From positions 17,800,510-17,864,509 of the forward strand of contig NC_067200.1 of NCBI RefSeq assembly GCF_000699445.3: a DNA stretch of 64,000 nt, given 5' to 3'. Below are positions 21,795 to 31,462 of this stretch, piece after piece. Each line of letters starts with the position of its first letter. Within the stretch, counting starts at the first letter, position 1. The translations under genes were made by a program, and so were the position numbers. This stretch comes from Schistosoma haematobium (Eukaryota; Platyhelminthes; Trematoda; Strigeidida; Schistosomatidae). The notes below the pieces were generated by a model. That model had not been told where the DNA came from. It ran no database searches and saw nothing but the letters and a program-made list of their open reading frames with translations.

Positions 21795-22455
21795 GTCAAT
21801 TTTCTTGCTACTAGTATTTCACCACAGATGTCTAAGAAATATTGCTGGCGTCTGCTGGGATCACCGATTAAGTAATAGTGAGGTTAGACGTAGGGTATTA
21901 GGGAATGATGGTAAATTAGTTGAAGAGGTTGGGAATCTTCATCGATTGAGATGGTTGGGCCACGTGTTACGTATGCCTGAACACCGATTACCACGACGTG
22001 CAATGCTAACCGGTATTGAAGATGGTTGGAAGAAAGTTAGGGGCGGCCAAACCAAAACGTGGCATCAGTCATTGAAGTTACTAACTTCTAGTCTGACCCA
22101 TGTTGGTAGATGCAGACTACTTGATTGGGATCCACCTGACTATCGTAACCAATGGTTGGAGACTGTGGGTGACATGGCTCAGAATCGATCACAATGGTGT
22201 AAGTGTATATACTCTCTGTATTCCTTTAAACTACGAGATTAAAATCGCTTCATATTTTTCTTTCTACGAACTAATTCTTTATTCTTGTACCATGTCCTTA
22301 TATGCAAACTTTCCTTTATATATTACCACCTCTGAATTAACTAATTTTATGAATTTGGTCTTCATCTTGGTGTGTTAATGAGGTATGGGAACTTGGATCG
22401 ATGCACACATGTGTCTGGTTTTACGTTGTAGCTGACTGACTGACTGACTGAGTCG
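21795..22455 (+). mobile_element. NL-A RTE-like retrotransposon, 3' end with 145-codon frame
   Basis: 5'-truncated copy. A frame at 21805-22242 encodes the C-terminal region after reverse transcriptase: HRCLRNIAG, RLRWLGHVLRMPEHRLPRRA, DGWKKVRGGQTKTWHQ and DYRNQWLETVGDMAQNRSQW. RWLGHVLRM is typical of RTE-like elements. A 3' UTR of about 210 bp follows and ends in CTACAA-type sequence with four CTGA units (GTAGCTGACTGACTGACTGA). Confidence 0.85.
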
Positions 22456-22884
22456 ATTTTCTTACCTCTAAATTAAATTTTTATCTAATTATCATGTGAG
22501 AAATAAGATTTCAAACTATTCAAGCAAGAAAGCTAATCAGAAGAAAATATCTCATCATACACTAATTCTATCATAAGTCTTGATCTCGTCCGATATGATC
22601 CTATGTACTTGCAGTTTGCATGTATCTTATATGTATATTAAAAGCAATATGTGAAGTTCAAAATAATGTAAATAGAGTAATCAAACCGTCATATCTAAAG
22701 TCAGTGAACTGCGAGAAACTAATGTAAAGAAACTTATAGTTAACCTATTTAAAGCCATGACTATTCTTTATTTCTCCCCTCCCCCCTCTGTTTAGATCTT
22801 CAGCATGTGATTTCTTTTGGATTATTTGAGTCCTACCAAAAGTATGTACTACATGCTTAGTTTAGTATTAACTCAGTAAGTTTA
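22456..22884. other. No gene seen
   Basis: AT-rich; a CCCCTCCCCCCTC run lies near 22777. Nothing recognised. Confidence 0.45.
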
Positions 22885-23320
22885 ATTCACATGGTGTTGT
22901 TTGCTTGTATCTTCCCATTGTTATCTAGGACTGTAATTGACCAGCCTCTTGTTAGCATATGTGCATCCTGTGTGGACTGCCTTGATATTGCCTAAAGTCA
23001 CAAGCCTTATAAGCAAAGATGGATAATGGCAGCGGAATCCACGACGTGTGTTTCGTCCTAATTGGGACTCGTCAGCTGGATGTACTTTCATCTCAGATTT
23101 GATTTTCACTCTGAGACTCGAACACAGTATCAAGTGGCTAACAGGACTCAATAGCTAAGTGGATATCGCGATTACATTTGAAGCGAACGGTGCTGAGTTC
23201 GAGTTACAGAGTGAACATCAACTTTGAACTGCAGGTACATCCGACTGACGAGTCTCAAACAGGACAAAACGCGTGTCCTGGATTCCATTGCTAACCACTA
23301 TCTGTCTTTGCTTATTCAGT
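22885..23320. mobile_element. HS2 (Sm-alpha-like) head-to-head pair
   Basis: A minus-strand unit with long tail and ribozyme (22885-23125) is joined head-to-head to a plus-strand unit from its tRNA-like promoter through ribozyme to TCTTTGCTTATT (23126-23320). Both ribozymes are recognisable; the right one has AAAA instead of GAAA. Confidence 0.75.
23037..23081 (-). ncRNA. Hammerhead ribozyme, Sm-alpha type, intact core
   Basis: Minus strand: ATCCAG/GTGGAT stem I (5 of 6 pairs), CTGACGA, stem II GTCC/GGAC, GAAA, short stem III, GTC cleavage site. Sense to the minus-strand gene, about 480 nt after exon 15. Confidence 0.7.
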
Positions 23321-23562
23321 AAGTTTAATTTCCTAATGATAGAAAAATATTAGAAGTTGGAATATTTTCTATTTTGCAATGAAAAAAATAAACAAACAAA
23401 CAAACGGATACATGAAACTAGGAATGAATAAAATGGATCAATTACGGGAAATGGCACAGATCACAAGTTATCCAATATCAAAATACCAGATCAATTAATG
23501 ATCAATAATAATAACCCCAAATTGATCTAAAATAATTCATATCAAAATATAATTTTAGTTAC

Positions 23563-23718
23563 CATGGTGCTAATTCATTTTTTTGATTCGATTTTTTAAC
23601 CAATTCACCAGTTGCTTTATTATAAAGAGCCATTCTACGCATACATTGCATAGCTATATGTGTATAACGATTAGTAGGAATATTATGATATTTAGTCAAG
23701 CATATTTCTGGTTTTATT
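23563..23718 (-). CDS. Minus-strand gene, exon 15
   Basis: 156 bp between a pyrimidine-rich acceptor (TCTCTTCTTATAG) and donor GTAACT. Encodes IKPEICLTKYHNIPTNRYTH, then IAMQCMRRMALYNKATGEL. Phase matches exons 14 and 16. No domain recognised. Confidence 0.85.
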
Positions 23719-23884
23719 CTATAAGAAGAGAAAAAAAAGTTCAACACTTAGTAGACTATTACTGGCAAATTTTATTTCCCAACTTTATTGCTTACAGCTA
23801 ACGAAACAATGATTCAATAAATGATAATGATGTATTACGGCGAAAATCAACTCAATTCCTTTCTCTAAACGTTCTAAACTTTTT

Positions 23885-24423
23885 AGGTGTGGGTTCGAAT
23901 CCCACTCGTGACACTACATTTACAGTCCCCGGAGAGTGGGGAGAGTAAGCTCAGTCTCTCGAAATGCTCCCACACAACCACATGCATACAACCACTCCAA
24001 GGGAAGTTCTACTCACTCCCTTCTCGTGACATTATTATTGTTTACGAAATTGAAAGGACGAAAAGAGAATATCCGTCACTTTAACCGAGTTGGTGGATAC
24101 GGAGGATCTACTTAGGGAAGTTGGAAAACACCGAATCCAAACTAATGGTGTACGAGGGCTCCAGTATCCTGAAGGAACAAATGTCGTATGAACCAATTGT
24201 TGGTGACCGGCTACCATGTGACTGTATATCCTGACGTTGCTCAACTGCCTTGTGGACTAGACATTTAAGTCAGAGGCTCCGGGTGAGGTCCCCTGAGAAA
24301 GTCACCTGCTTCGGTTTGGGCACTCGGACATCACAGCCCTTACAAAAATCGAATGACTTGTGTGGCGCATATCTGTTTGATGCCATTTTGTACCAATGTT
24401 TATGTGTTTAAATAAATAAATGA
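23885..24423 (+). repeat. Rep-C, second copy
   Basis: Close match to 14925-15447. Here the 5' side has GGGTTCGAATCCCACTC, a perfect tRNA-type B box, so Rep-C may be a tRNA-derived SINE or have one attached. Ends in AAATAAATAAATG. Confidence 0.7.
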
Positions 24424-24524
24424 AGATAAAATTAGTATGAAGTTAGGAAAAAATCGTTTATCATTAAAATGATCCACCCCTAAGAATTTAGAGGAAGATA
24501 ATCACTAATATGCTACAAATATAG

Positions 24525-24655
24525 TGTAGTTCTACTATATGGAGCTGAAACTTGTAGAACTACAACAATCATCATCAAAAAGGTATAAGTATTTATAAAC
24601 AATTGCTTACACACGATACTCAATGGTCGATGGCCGGATATCATCAACATTCACG
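24525..24655 (+). mobile_element. NL-B fragment
   Basis: Encodes VVLLYGAETCRTTTIIIKKV, the segment just after reverse transcriptase in NL-B, then is cut off at GGATATCATCAAC. Confidence 0.65.
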
Positions 24656-24739
24656 TTTCTATGAAAGCAATGATTTGATCTACAACCATTTGCTCACTAT
24701 GAAAATATCATTCTCTGTATAACCCTTATAAATAATCTA

Positions 24740-24985
24740 ATTTGAATCATGAAATAAAGATTGATTGAAGTTAAACTTCAACACCGTTGTATGCCTGCTC
24801 ATTGGTCTACAGGTTAAGCAGTCGCGCACGAGACCGATAGGTCCCGATTTTGAATCTCAGAGTGGGATCGTGAATGTGCACTGCTGAGAAATCCCATACT
24901 AGGACAAGACGGACGTCCAGTGCTTCCAGGTTTTAAATGATGGTCTAGCTTTAATTGACTCATGAATTTAACTATTAAATATAAA
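24740..24985 (+). mobile_element. HS1 SINE, promoter to tail
   Basis: tRNA-like region, ribozyme with good stem I (GCACTG/CAGTGC) but mutated boxes (CTGAGAA, AAGA), tail to ACTCATGAATTTAAC. Ends 43 bp from exon 14. Confidence 0.7.
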
Positions 24986-25027
24986 TTTATCTTACAGTTT
25001 ACGTACAATAAACTTAGTAAAACTTAC

Positions 25028-25174
25028 TGTTTCATAAATTCCAAACGATCTTGCAATTTAATAGCGTTCTCATCAGTCATTATTGATAATTGTTTGCGTA
25101 TGTTATTCACTAAATTTATTAACTTATGACTGGAAAACTCTTTAGGAACTTCATTCACGTGACCTTTCACTGGC
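25028..25174 (-). CDS. Minus-strand gene, exon 14
   Basis: 147 bp between TTCTATTACAG and a consensus donor GTAAGTT. Only one frame is open: PVKGHVNEVPKEFSSHKLIN, then NNIRKQLSIMTDENAIKLQD. Predicted helical. Phase fits exons 13 and 15. Confidence 0.85.
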
Positions 25175-25239
25175 CTGTAATAGAAATTATAATCTCAATA
25201 ACAGTAATTTCAATTCAGATAAATATGGATGCCCACAGT

Positions 25240-25620
25240 TGAAACCACAAGTCGATCTAAGATAGGTCACCATTAAGAACCTGTAAGCGTAGATAAGCCA
25301 TTTCTTCCTGATATGGGATTCCTCATTAGTGTACATCCGTAACCTCACACGCGGGAATCGAACTCAGGATCTTCGGTCTTGTGCATGAATACCTGACCTC
25401 TAGACACTGAGGTAGCATCCAACAGTGTTAATAGTTAACTTTAATCAATCAATGATATTGCTCAACCCTTCGTCCATTGTTTTCGGCGAGTAACTGCCTC
25501 ATATCTGATACAGATTGAACTCCACTGGTCACGATCAATGCTTCCAGGTTTTCAATGATGATCTAGCTTAGATTGACTCATGATTTCAACTGTGAAAATA
25601 CTACAATCTCCTCAAATCCC
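25240..25620. mobile_element. HS1 composite with inverted ends
   Basis: Near full-length minus-strand unit (25247-25530) with a plus-strand 3' tail attached at its far end (CAATGCTTCCAGG to ACTCATGATTTCAAC). Confidence 0.65.
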
Positions 25621-25967
25621 CATACAAAAAAATGTAAACGACGAAACGTTTTTCATAACATTCAGTTAGTTAACTCTGCTTTAATAGAAAACTTAGGTAT
25701 ATTTGTTGATAAAACGTTGAATGACTATCATCTACCATACGTCAGGGTCGAAATACAGTGCAGTTTACGACTGTCACTCTTAAAGGATATTCTTCTCTAA
25801 AACTGGATGAAATCATCAAATAACTAGCAAAGTATTCAGCTTTTCATATGAAAACATCGATGAGAATCGATCGATTATTCACTTTTATCATTCTTGTTTG
25901 AATATTCAATTACACTAAGTGCTTTTTGCCGCCTTACTGTTCTAAAAACCAACAATCAATTTATTTC

Positions 25968-26220
25968 ACTTGGTATTGTTTACTTGAATCTTCCCATTGA
26001 TGTTTAGCACTGCAACTGATCAGTCTCTTGTTGCCATATATGAATACTGTGCATATTGCCTTAATTCACATGTATTCTAAGTAAAGATGCATAATGGCTC
26101 GAGTCCAAGTGTGAACATCAACACTGGGATGCAACTACATCCAACTGACGAGACCCGAATAGAACGAAACACGCGTTTTGTATTCCATTGTTAGCCATCA
26201 ACCATCTTTGCATAGAATCA
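25968..26220. mobile_element. HS2 SINE, palindromic, diverged
   Basis: Minus-strand tail (25968-26098, starting TTTCACTTGGTATTG) meets plus-strand B-box remnant, ribozyme (CTGACGA, GAAA, but cleavage site GTT) and ACCATCTTTGCATAG. Confidence 0.65.
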
Positions 26221-26336
26221 ATTTATATTTAAATAAAATTATATATGAATTTTATCTATCTAAAAAGTTCATGAACCTAGATACTTTCTAGTCTTTGTCG
26301 ACCTTCTCAAGAATTAGAAAACCCCCTACTCTTTAA

Positions 26337-26459
26337 CAACTCCACCTGGAGCCCCTCTGGGGCTACGTCCGGTCTAAAGCCCGAATAAAGGAGGAAGGTT
26401 GGGCATGGGGTTAGCGACCATATCCCGTATAAAACTAACTCGCTAAAAAAACACTAACC
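26337..26459 (+). mobile_element. RP1 short retroposon
   Basis: AACTCCACCTGGAGCCCCTC to CTCGCTAAAAAAACACTAAC. Highly similar to the copies at 28551 and 29386. No open frame; contains a short hairpin AGCCCC/GGGGCT. Confidence 0.75.
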
Positions 26460-26569
26460 TACTCACTGACAAAAAAAAGAAAGACCAATACCCGTTAATA
26501 CATGTTCTCATCTTATCCTCAAAATGAAACAAAAAATCAATAATAAGAATATAGAACAATAAAAAGTAC

Positions 26570-26667
26570 TTTTTTTCAACAGTTTTTTTTGTTAGTTGAC
26601 CTCTTGTTGTTAATCTCAATTCTGATTCTTTCAAACTTTCTTTATCCATTTCAACTTCAATCTGATG
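26570..26667 (-). CDS. Minus-strand gene, exon 13
   Basis: 32 codons (HQIEVEMDKESLKESELRLT...) between acceptor ATAATTTAG and donor GTACTT. Strongly charged and helical. End phase 2 fits exon 14 exactly. The acceptor could instead be six bases further left (ATCAG). Confidence 0.7.
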
Positions 26668-26751
26668 CTAAATTATGTAATTGATAATAATTCAATTAAA
26701 GATTTATAAAATAAGTAATTACATGGAATATAAATAATTATATTAAAGGAT

Positions 26752-26848
26752 TATGAGGTTTATCATTGTTATGCTAATGAGGTGTGACAACTTGAACCGA
26801 TGTATATATGTGCTTGAGCCTACGTTGTAGCTGATTGACTGACTCAAT
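26752..26848 (+). mobile_element. NL-A 3'-end fragment
   Basis: Last about 95 bp of NL-A (GCTAATGAGGTGTGACAAC to GTAGCTGATTGACTGACTC). Confidence 0.7.
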
Positions 26849-26869
26849 GACGTGATTCAAAGATGTGAC

Positions 26870-27165
26870 ATAGTAATTCACTGACGACAATGATGGATGT
26901 GTTACTCAACTTCGTGGATTAGTTGAAGTCAGACATTAACACCACTGAATGTCGGCTCAGTGGTGTGGAGGTTAAGAGTTCGCGCGTGAAATTGGTAGGT
27001 CCCGGGTTCGAGTCCTGCAGGGCGGGATCGTGGGTGAACACTGCACTAGAGATGTCCCACAATAAGATGAAACGGCCGTCCAGTGCTTCCAGGTTTTCTA
27101 TGGTGATCTAGTTTCAATTGACTCATGATATCAACCATTAAAATTACTATAATATCCACGAAACC
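26870..27165 (+). mobile_element. HS1 SINE, near full length
   Basis: 5' body end, A and B boxes (GGGTTCGAGTCCTG), ribozyme with box 1 broken (CTAGAGA), tail to GACTCATGATATCAAC. Confidence 0.7.
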
Positions 27166-27214
27166 TCTTCTGATACAAAATAAATGTTTACAAAACAACT
27201 ACATGAAATATAAA

Positions 27215-27330
27215 TAACTATATTAAAGGATTATAGGGTTCATCTTTCTATGCTAATGAGGTATGACAACTTGAAATAATGCATATATGTGCCTGATCCT
27301 ACGTTGTAGCTGACTGACTGAGGTGGTTCA
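27215..27330 (+). mobile_element. NL-A 3'-end fragment
   Basis: CTATGCTAATGAGGTATGAC to GTAGCTGACTGACTGAGG. Confidence 0.7.
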
Positions 27331-27451
27331 ACGATACTTATTGTTGGAGAATTTAAAATTACACATATTTTTTTTTGAAAATCAGGATTTAGACTTCGAA
27401 TCTTCAAAAAAAGGGGAAGTGTTATATTTTAGTGAAGATTAAATTATAGGT

Positions 27452-28165
27452 AACTTCCTATTGTATAACTGTTCAGTAACTAGATTAGGTATATCTATAT
27501 TCCTCTTATTATAAGCTTCCAGGGTGAGACTATAATATATGGACGAACTTTGAGTGACGCTCACGTGACTTTGAGAGTGTCTATCAAATTACTAGGGCTA
27601 AATAAGGGTTATAAACCAGTGTAAGGAATTCAGATTATGATTTACTGTTGATGGTTAAGGTTAGGAATTAGATTTAGGGTTTTCATCACGAACTGACATA
27701 AGCTAAATTGCCAAAAGTCTATTTATCCAAATGGATGAGTGAGTTTCGCGCCAAAATCTAAGACCTGTTATCCTCAGTCTGATTGGCTCGTCCATAAATT
27801 GTAGTCTGGCTGCTTCCATTTGATCTATCGACTACTATTATACGATTTATCATGCCCAGTTTATTGATTACAGTCTCACATATTCACAACCAGTTATTTG
27901 GCTTGATCTGCTATAGATGTTATTTCCTATTTTATACTGTGATGTGGTCTATTAAGATGGCAGATAAACCAAGTATGTTTGAAATAATTGATTCGCATGA
28001 TGGAAGCTGTTATTAGCGTTCTAGACTCAACTGGACAGGCTAGGTGAACAAATGACCAATAAGGACGGTAGTCTGCTCATACCACTCGAACGTCATTGGT
28101 TTTGGCATAGTACTAAGATTGTATAAGTCGTATTTGGATTGGCGAATAAATTTTATCTTGTCAAT
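27452..28165 (+). repeat. Rep-H copy, split by MITE1
   Basis: Both sides (27452-27519 and 27813-28165) are colinear with the uninterrupted Rep-H at 34640-35045. No frame. Family not recognised; about 400 bp; five copies in the window. Confidence 0.7.
27520..27812. mobile_element. MITE1, 293 bp with terminal inverted repeats
   Basis: Ends CAGGGTGAGACTATAATATA and TTTATAGTCTGGCTG-like form inverted repeats around GACTATAAT/ATTGTAGTC; consensus TIR AGACTATAATTTATGGACGA. Flanked by CTTC on both sides (27516-27519 and 27813-27816), and the empty site survives in the Rep-H copy at 34640. Non-coding; superfamily not assigned. Confidence 0.75.
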
Positions 28166-28473
28166 ACATTTTCGTAGGTTTTATTGTAGGGACTAAATGT
28201 TTCAATGTTTCAGTGATTTGATCACATTTTAATTTAATGGTTGATTAAGGAAGCTATTTGTACGCTTTATATGTATAGAAAGATAATACTTCTTGCTATG
28301 AACTAGATTCTTTAGTTCATTAATTTATAAGAGATTTTATGATAGTCATATATTTAGCGATCTTCAATCTGCCTTCATTGAAAGAACAATATCTAGTATC
28401 AACATAAGTTAAAAGAATTTTTCTAGTATGTTGGTTAACATGATCCTCACTACATCTAACCATAATGATCAAC

Positions 28474-28501
28474 CAATCTATGATGAACTGATTCAACAAG
28501 C
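28474..28501 (-). CDS. Minus-strand gene, exon 12 (small)
   Basis: 28 bp after acceptor TATATGTACAG; completes the codon from exon 11, then LVESVHHRL, ending before GTTGAT in phase 0. The donor is weak; an alternative donor at ATG/GTTAGA would add DHYG but break phase with exon 13. Confidence 0.5.
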
Positions 28502-28550
28502 CTGTACATATAAATTTAAAGCATAATTCATGATTAGTAGTATAGGTATT

Positions 28551-28693
28551 AACTCCGCTTGGAGTCCCTCTAGGGGTACTGCCGATTTCAAGCCCGGTTA
28601 AAGGAGGAAGGTTGGGCATGAGTTTAGTGACCCCATCCCATAGAAAACTAACTCGCTAAAACAACGCTAACCAGGAAAAAATAATAATAATTC
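28551..28693 (+). mobile_element. RP1 retroposon with 12-bp target-site duplication
   Basis: AACTCCGCTTGG to CGCTAACCAGG followed by an A-rich AATAATAATAATTC tail. Flanked by perfect 12-bp copies of AGTATAGGTATT (28539-28550 and 28694-28705). The tail plus duplication show insertion by target-primed reverse transcription. Confidence 0.85.
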
Positions 28694-28902
28694 AGTATAG
28701 GTATTGTCTAAACAACTCTTAAAGGATATTTACTTCAACTTACTGCAAGTTCACTAAGGGTTTCTTTTGACATTTTATGAATTTCATTTATACAATTTAC
28801 CCATTGACTAAATGAGTTAAAATGAAAAGAAATATTTATAAAAAATGAAAGGAGGGATGAATAACTATTCAATAGATTAATTCATAATATATGGATAAAT
28901 AT

Positions 28903-29159
28903 TGTGGTGTATGCTACTGATATCGACAGATATAAGTAGTATACATCATCAGTCAAAAGTGAAATAGCTGGCGGCAGAAAGTTAAGAAGATCGAAGGAAA
29001 GATAACGAGAATAGAGAATGATTAGTGTAGAAACGAAAGAACAATGAAGTCTGAAACGATTGATTAACATTTTGCAAATGAAGTATTCACTGTATGGTTC
29101 TCTAATTTGTGTGTTCAATTACATTCGATTGCCTTGAATTGTGTGTTCTAGTACACTAC
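28903..29159 (-). repeat. TRIM1 unit, single copy
   Basis: TGTGGTGTATGCTACTGATATC to CTAGTACACTACG; colinear with the TRIM1 units at 45847-46512. Confidence 0.55.
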
Positions 29160-29339
29160 GATACCATCCAGTTGCTTAATCAACACCAAAATTCGTAATA
29201 AAACGTTAGAAATGTGAAATTAAACACATAGAACCCCACTTTATGTTGTACCATACTATTGGTGGCATTAAACATGATCCTTTAATTTCCTAATTATATA
29301 TTGTATCAACCATCTGTGATTATTTCCAGCAGTGTTTAA

Positions 29340-29820
29340 GAAATTCATTGTGCATTGGTTGTTTAAATCTTCCTAATAATGTTTAAGAACTCCACCTGAA
29401 GCCTCTTCGAGGGCTACTGCCGGTCCCAAGCCCGGATAAAGGAAGAGGGTTGGGCATGGGGTTGGCGACCTTATTCCGTGGAAAACTCACTCGCTAAAAA
29501 AACGCTAACCAGAATAAATTATTCAAACGAAATTATGAATGATGTTTAGGACTGCAATAGATCAGTCTCTTATTGACGTATTTGCATTCTGTGCAGATTA
29601 CTTCAATATTACCATTAGATCGCAAGGATTATAAGTAATGATGGATGGTGGCAAGAAGTGGAATCCAGGAAGCGCGTCTCGTCCTGTCAGGTATTTGTCA
29701 ACTGGATGTACCTGCTTCCTAAATTTTATGTTCATTCAGTTGACGAGTCCAAAATAGGACGAAATACATGTCCTAGATTCCAATTTAAGTCAGCATCCAT
29801 CTCTGCTTGTAGTGTTTAAG
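29340..29820. mobile_element. HS2 SINE, palindromic, interrupted by RP1
   Basis: The minus-strand HS2 tail begins at 29343, is split by RP1 (29386-29537), resumes at ATGATGTTTAGGACTGC, passes a broken ribozyme, and is joined near 29738 to a plus-strand ribozyme (box 1 TTGACGA) and TCCATCTCTGCTTGTAG. Confidence 0.7.
29386..29537 (+). mobile_element. RP1 retroposon nested in HS2
   Basis: RP1 body with A-rich 3' side. Flanked by AATAATGTTTA (29375-29385) and AATGATGTTTA (29538-29548), an 11-bp duplication with one mismatch made from HS2 sequence. Confidence 0.75.
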
Positions 29821-30234
29821 AAATTTTATAATCTAATAGAAAGACGTTTTCACTGAGTTCGTAGATGATGATGCATAAGTAATTTTGCTTAATCTATTGA
29901 TAATCAACGTTTCTACGTTTCCTATATATGTATGGAATCTAATTAACTCAAATTACTTTAGCAAAATTGACAAAAATGATTGAATATGACCAAACTGAGT
30001 TGTGAAACGATGAAAATATCTGACTTTCAAGCAGTTCGTGAACAGCACTGACAGTTTAATCTTTGTAGTTCGTTTTTATCTTGTGAAATCCAGAGCAGCT
30101 TCTTCAAATTTCATCTACTTATGATACCGTCTTGGATTAATTTAGTCACTCGCCGTCACACTAACTATACAATGACACACGTTATCCTTCTTTATTTTTA
30201 AGTCAGTCAAAATCTGTCAACAGTCAGTGCCAGT
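29821..30234. other. No gene seen
   Basis: AT-rich, nothing recognised. Confidence 0.45.
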
Positions 30235-30535
30235 CATTGCTTTCATGTCTGCATTAGATTCTCTTTGTTCGTCGATAGTGTTGCCCAGATACATGAAAAT
30301 TTCCACATCTTCCAGAACTTGTTCACCAAGTGTGATTGAATTGGTGTTCTCCGTGTTGTATTTGAAGATCTTGGTCTTTCCCTTTTTATGTTGAGGCCTA
30401 CTGATACAGAGGCTTCTGCTACACTGACTGGCTTCCTCTGCACCTGCGTCTGTAAGCTGTCCTCTATGGACAACTCCTGAGGTGATTTAGTCATTAAGTG
30501 TCTAAAACCTTCATAGAACACTGATCTTCCTTCTT
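30235..30535 (-). mobile_element. NL-B reverse-transcriptase fragment
   Basis: Minus-strand translation gives SVAEASVSVGLNI, then the family segments around ENTNSITLGEQVLEDVEIF and YLGNTIDEQ in shifting frames: the reverse-transcriptase region of NL-B without its 3' end. Confidence 0.7.
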
Positions 30536-30689
30536 CTCACCTTATTTCATTAAAAGTATCTCTTGTTTTTATTAAAACCGTCTTCATCCTTTTATGAGAC
30601 CGAATAAAAAAATGATACCACCATGGCATTGTCTATCCTAATTGTAATTCATCAATTTCAAAACTCTTATCAAATTTTGTTCACTACTT

Positions 30690-31112
30690 TACAAGCAAAG
30701 ATGGATAGTGGTTAGCAGTGGAATCCAGGACACGAGTTTGGACCTATTTGTCACTCGTCAGCTTGATGTATTTGCATTTCAGAGTTGATGTTTACTCTGA
30801 GACTCGAGCCCAGTATCACTCACTTCAAACAACATCGCGTTATTCCCTTAGCTACTACTGAGTTCTTATAGCTTGTGCAATGGGGTGAAGTTTAAAATTC
30901 ACTTGGTATTGTTTTACTTGTATCTTCTGATTGTTATTTAGGACTGCAATTGAGCAGTCTCCTGTCGGCCTATGTGCACCCTGTTTGGATTGCCTCGAGA
31001 TTACATGAATTTACAGGCACAAAAGGCAAAGATGGATAGTGGTTAGCAGTGGAATTCAGGACACGCGTTTCGTCCTATTTGAGACTCGTCAGCTTGATGT
31101 AATTGTATCTCA
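30690..31112 (-). mobile_element. HS2 (Sm-alpha-like) tandem with two ribozymes
   Basis: Two minus-strand HS2 units head to tail: ribozyme near 30719-30765 with its promoter, then a full tail (30895 on) leading to a second ribozyme at 31054-31098. Repeat distance about 335 bp. The downstream unit is cut just after the ribozyme 5' arm. Confidence 0.8.
31054..31098 (-). ncRNA. Hammerhead ribozyme, Sm-alpha type, intact core, weak stem I
   Basis: Minus strand CTGACGA, GTCT/GGAC stem II, GAAA, ACGCGTGT stem III region and GTC are intact. Stem I ATCAAG/CTGAAT has two mismatches. Sense to the gene and only 72 nt after the exon 11 donor. Confidence 0.65.
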
Positions 31113-31169
31113 TTTTATATACAGTCAATATGAAAAATGGAAACATGAAAAAAAACGATCCAAACAAAC

Positions 31170-31407
31170 TTTTTATTTTTTTTAACAGAATTTGCACTTT
31201 TTAAAAATTGCACACATTTTCGATTAGATATTGATGTATTATTATTATCGATTTTATTAAGATTTTGATTGATTTTATTTTGATTATTTGGATGTAAATC
31301 AATCAAATCATTTGTTGATATTAATTGATCTGATTGATTAATTATTGATGATACATTGAAATTCTCTTCTAATAATGAAGGTTGATCAGATAATTGTTCA
31401 GTAGTAT
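31170..31407 (-). CDS. Minus-strand gene, exon 11
   Basis: 238 bp after acceptor GATTGTCATAG. Encodes TTEQLSDQPSLLEENFN, then an Asn/Ser/Ile-rich segment (probably disordered) and a basic end (NSVKKNKK). Start phase fits exon 10; donor AAA/GTTTGT gives phase 2, which fits exon 12. Confidence 0.75.
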
Positions 31408-31462
31408 CTATGACAATCAATGAAAACAATAAATAATATATCAATCAACTAAAGGAAAAAAA

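Noticed and set aside
28320..28500. Longer reading of exon 12 (frame with NQHTRKILLTYVDTRYCSF)
   Set aside because: This frame looks protein-like but has no donor before its stop and does not accept the phase from exon 11; an alternative terminal exon cannot be fully excluded.
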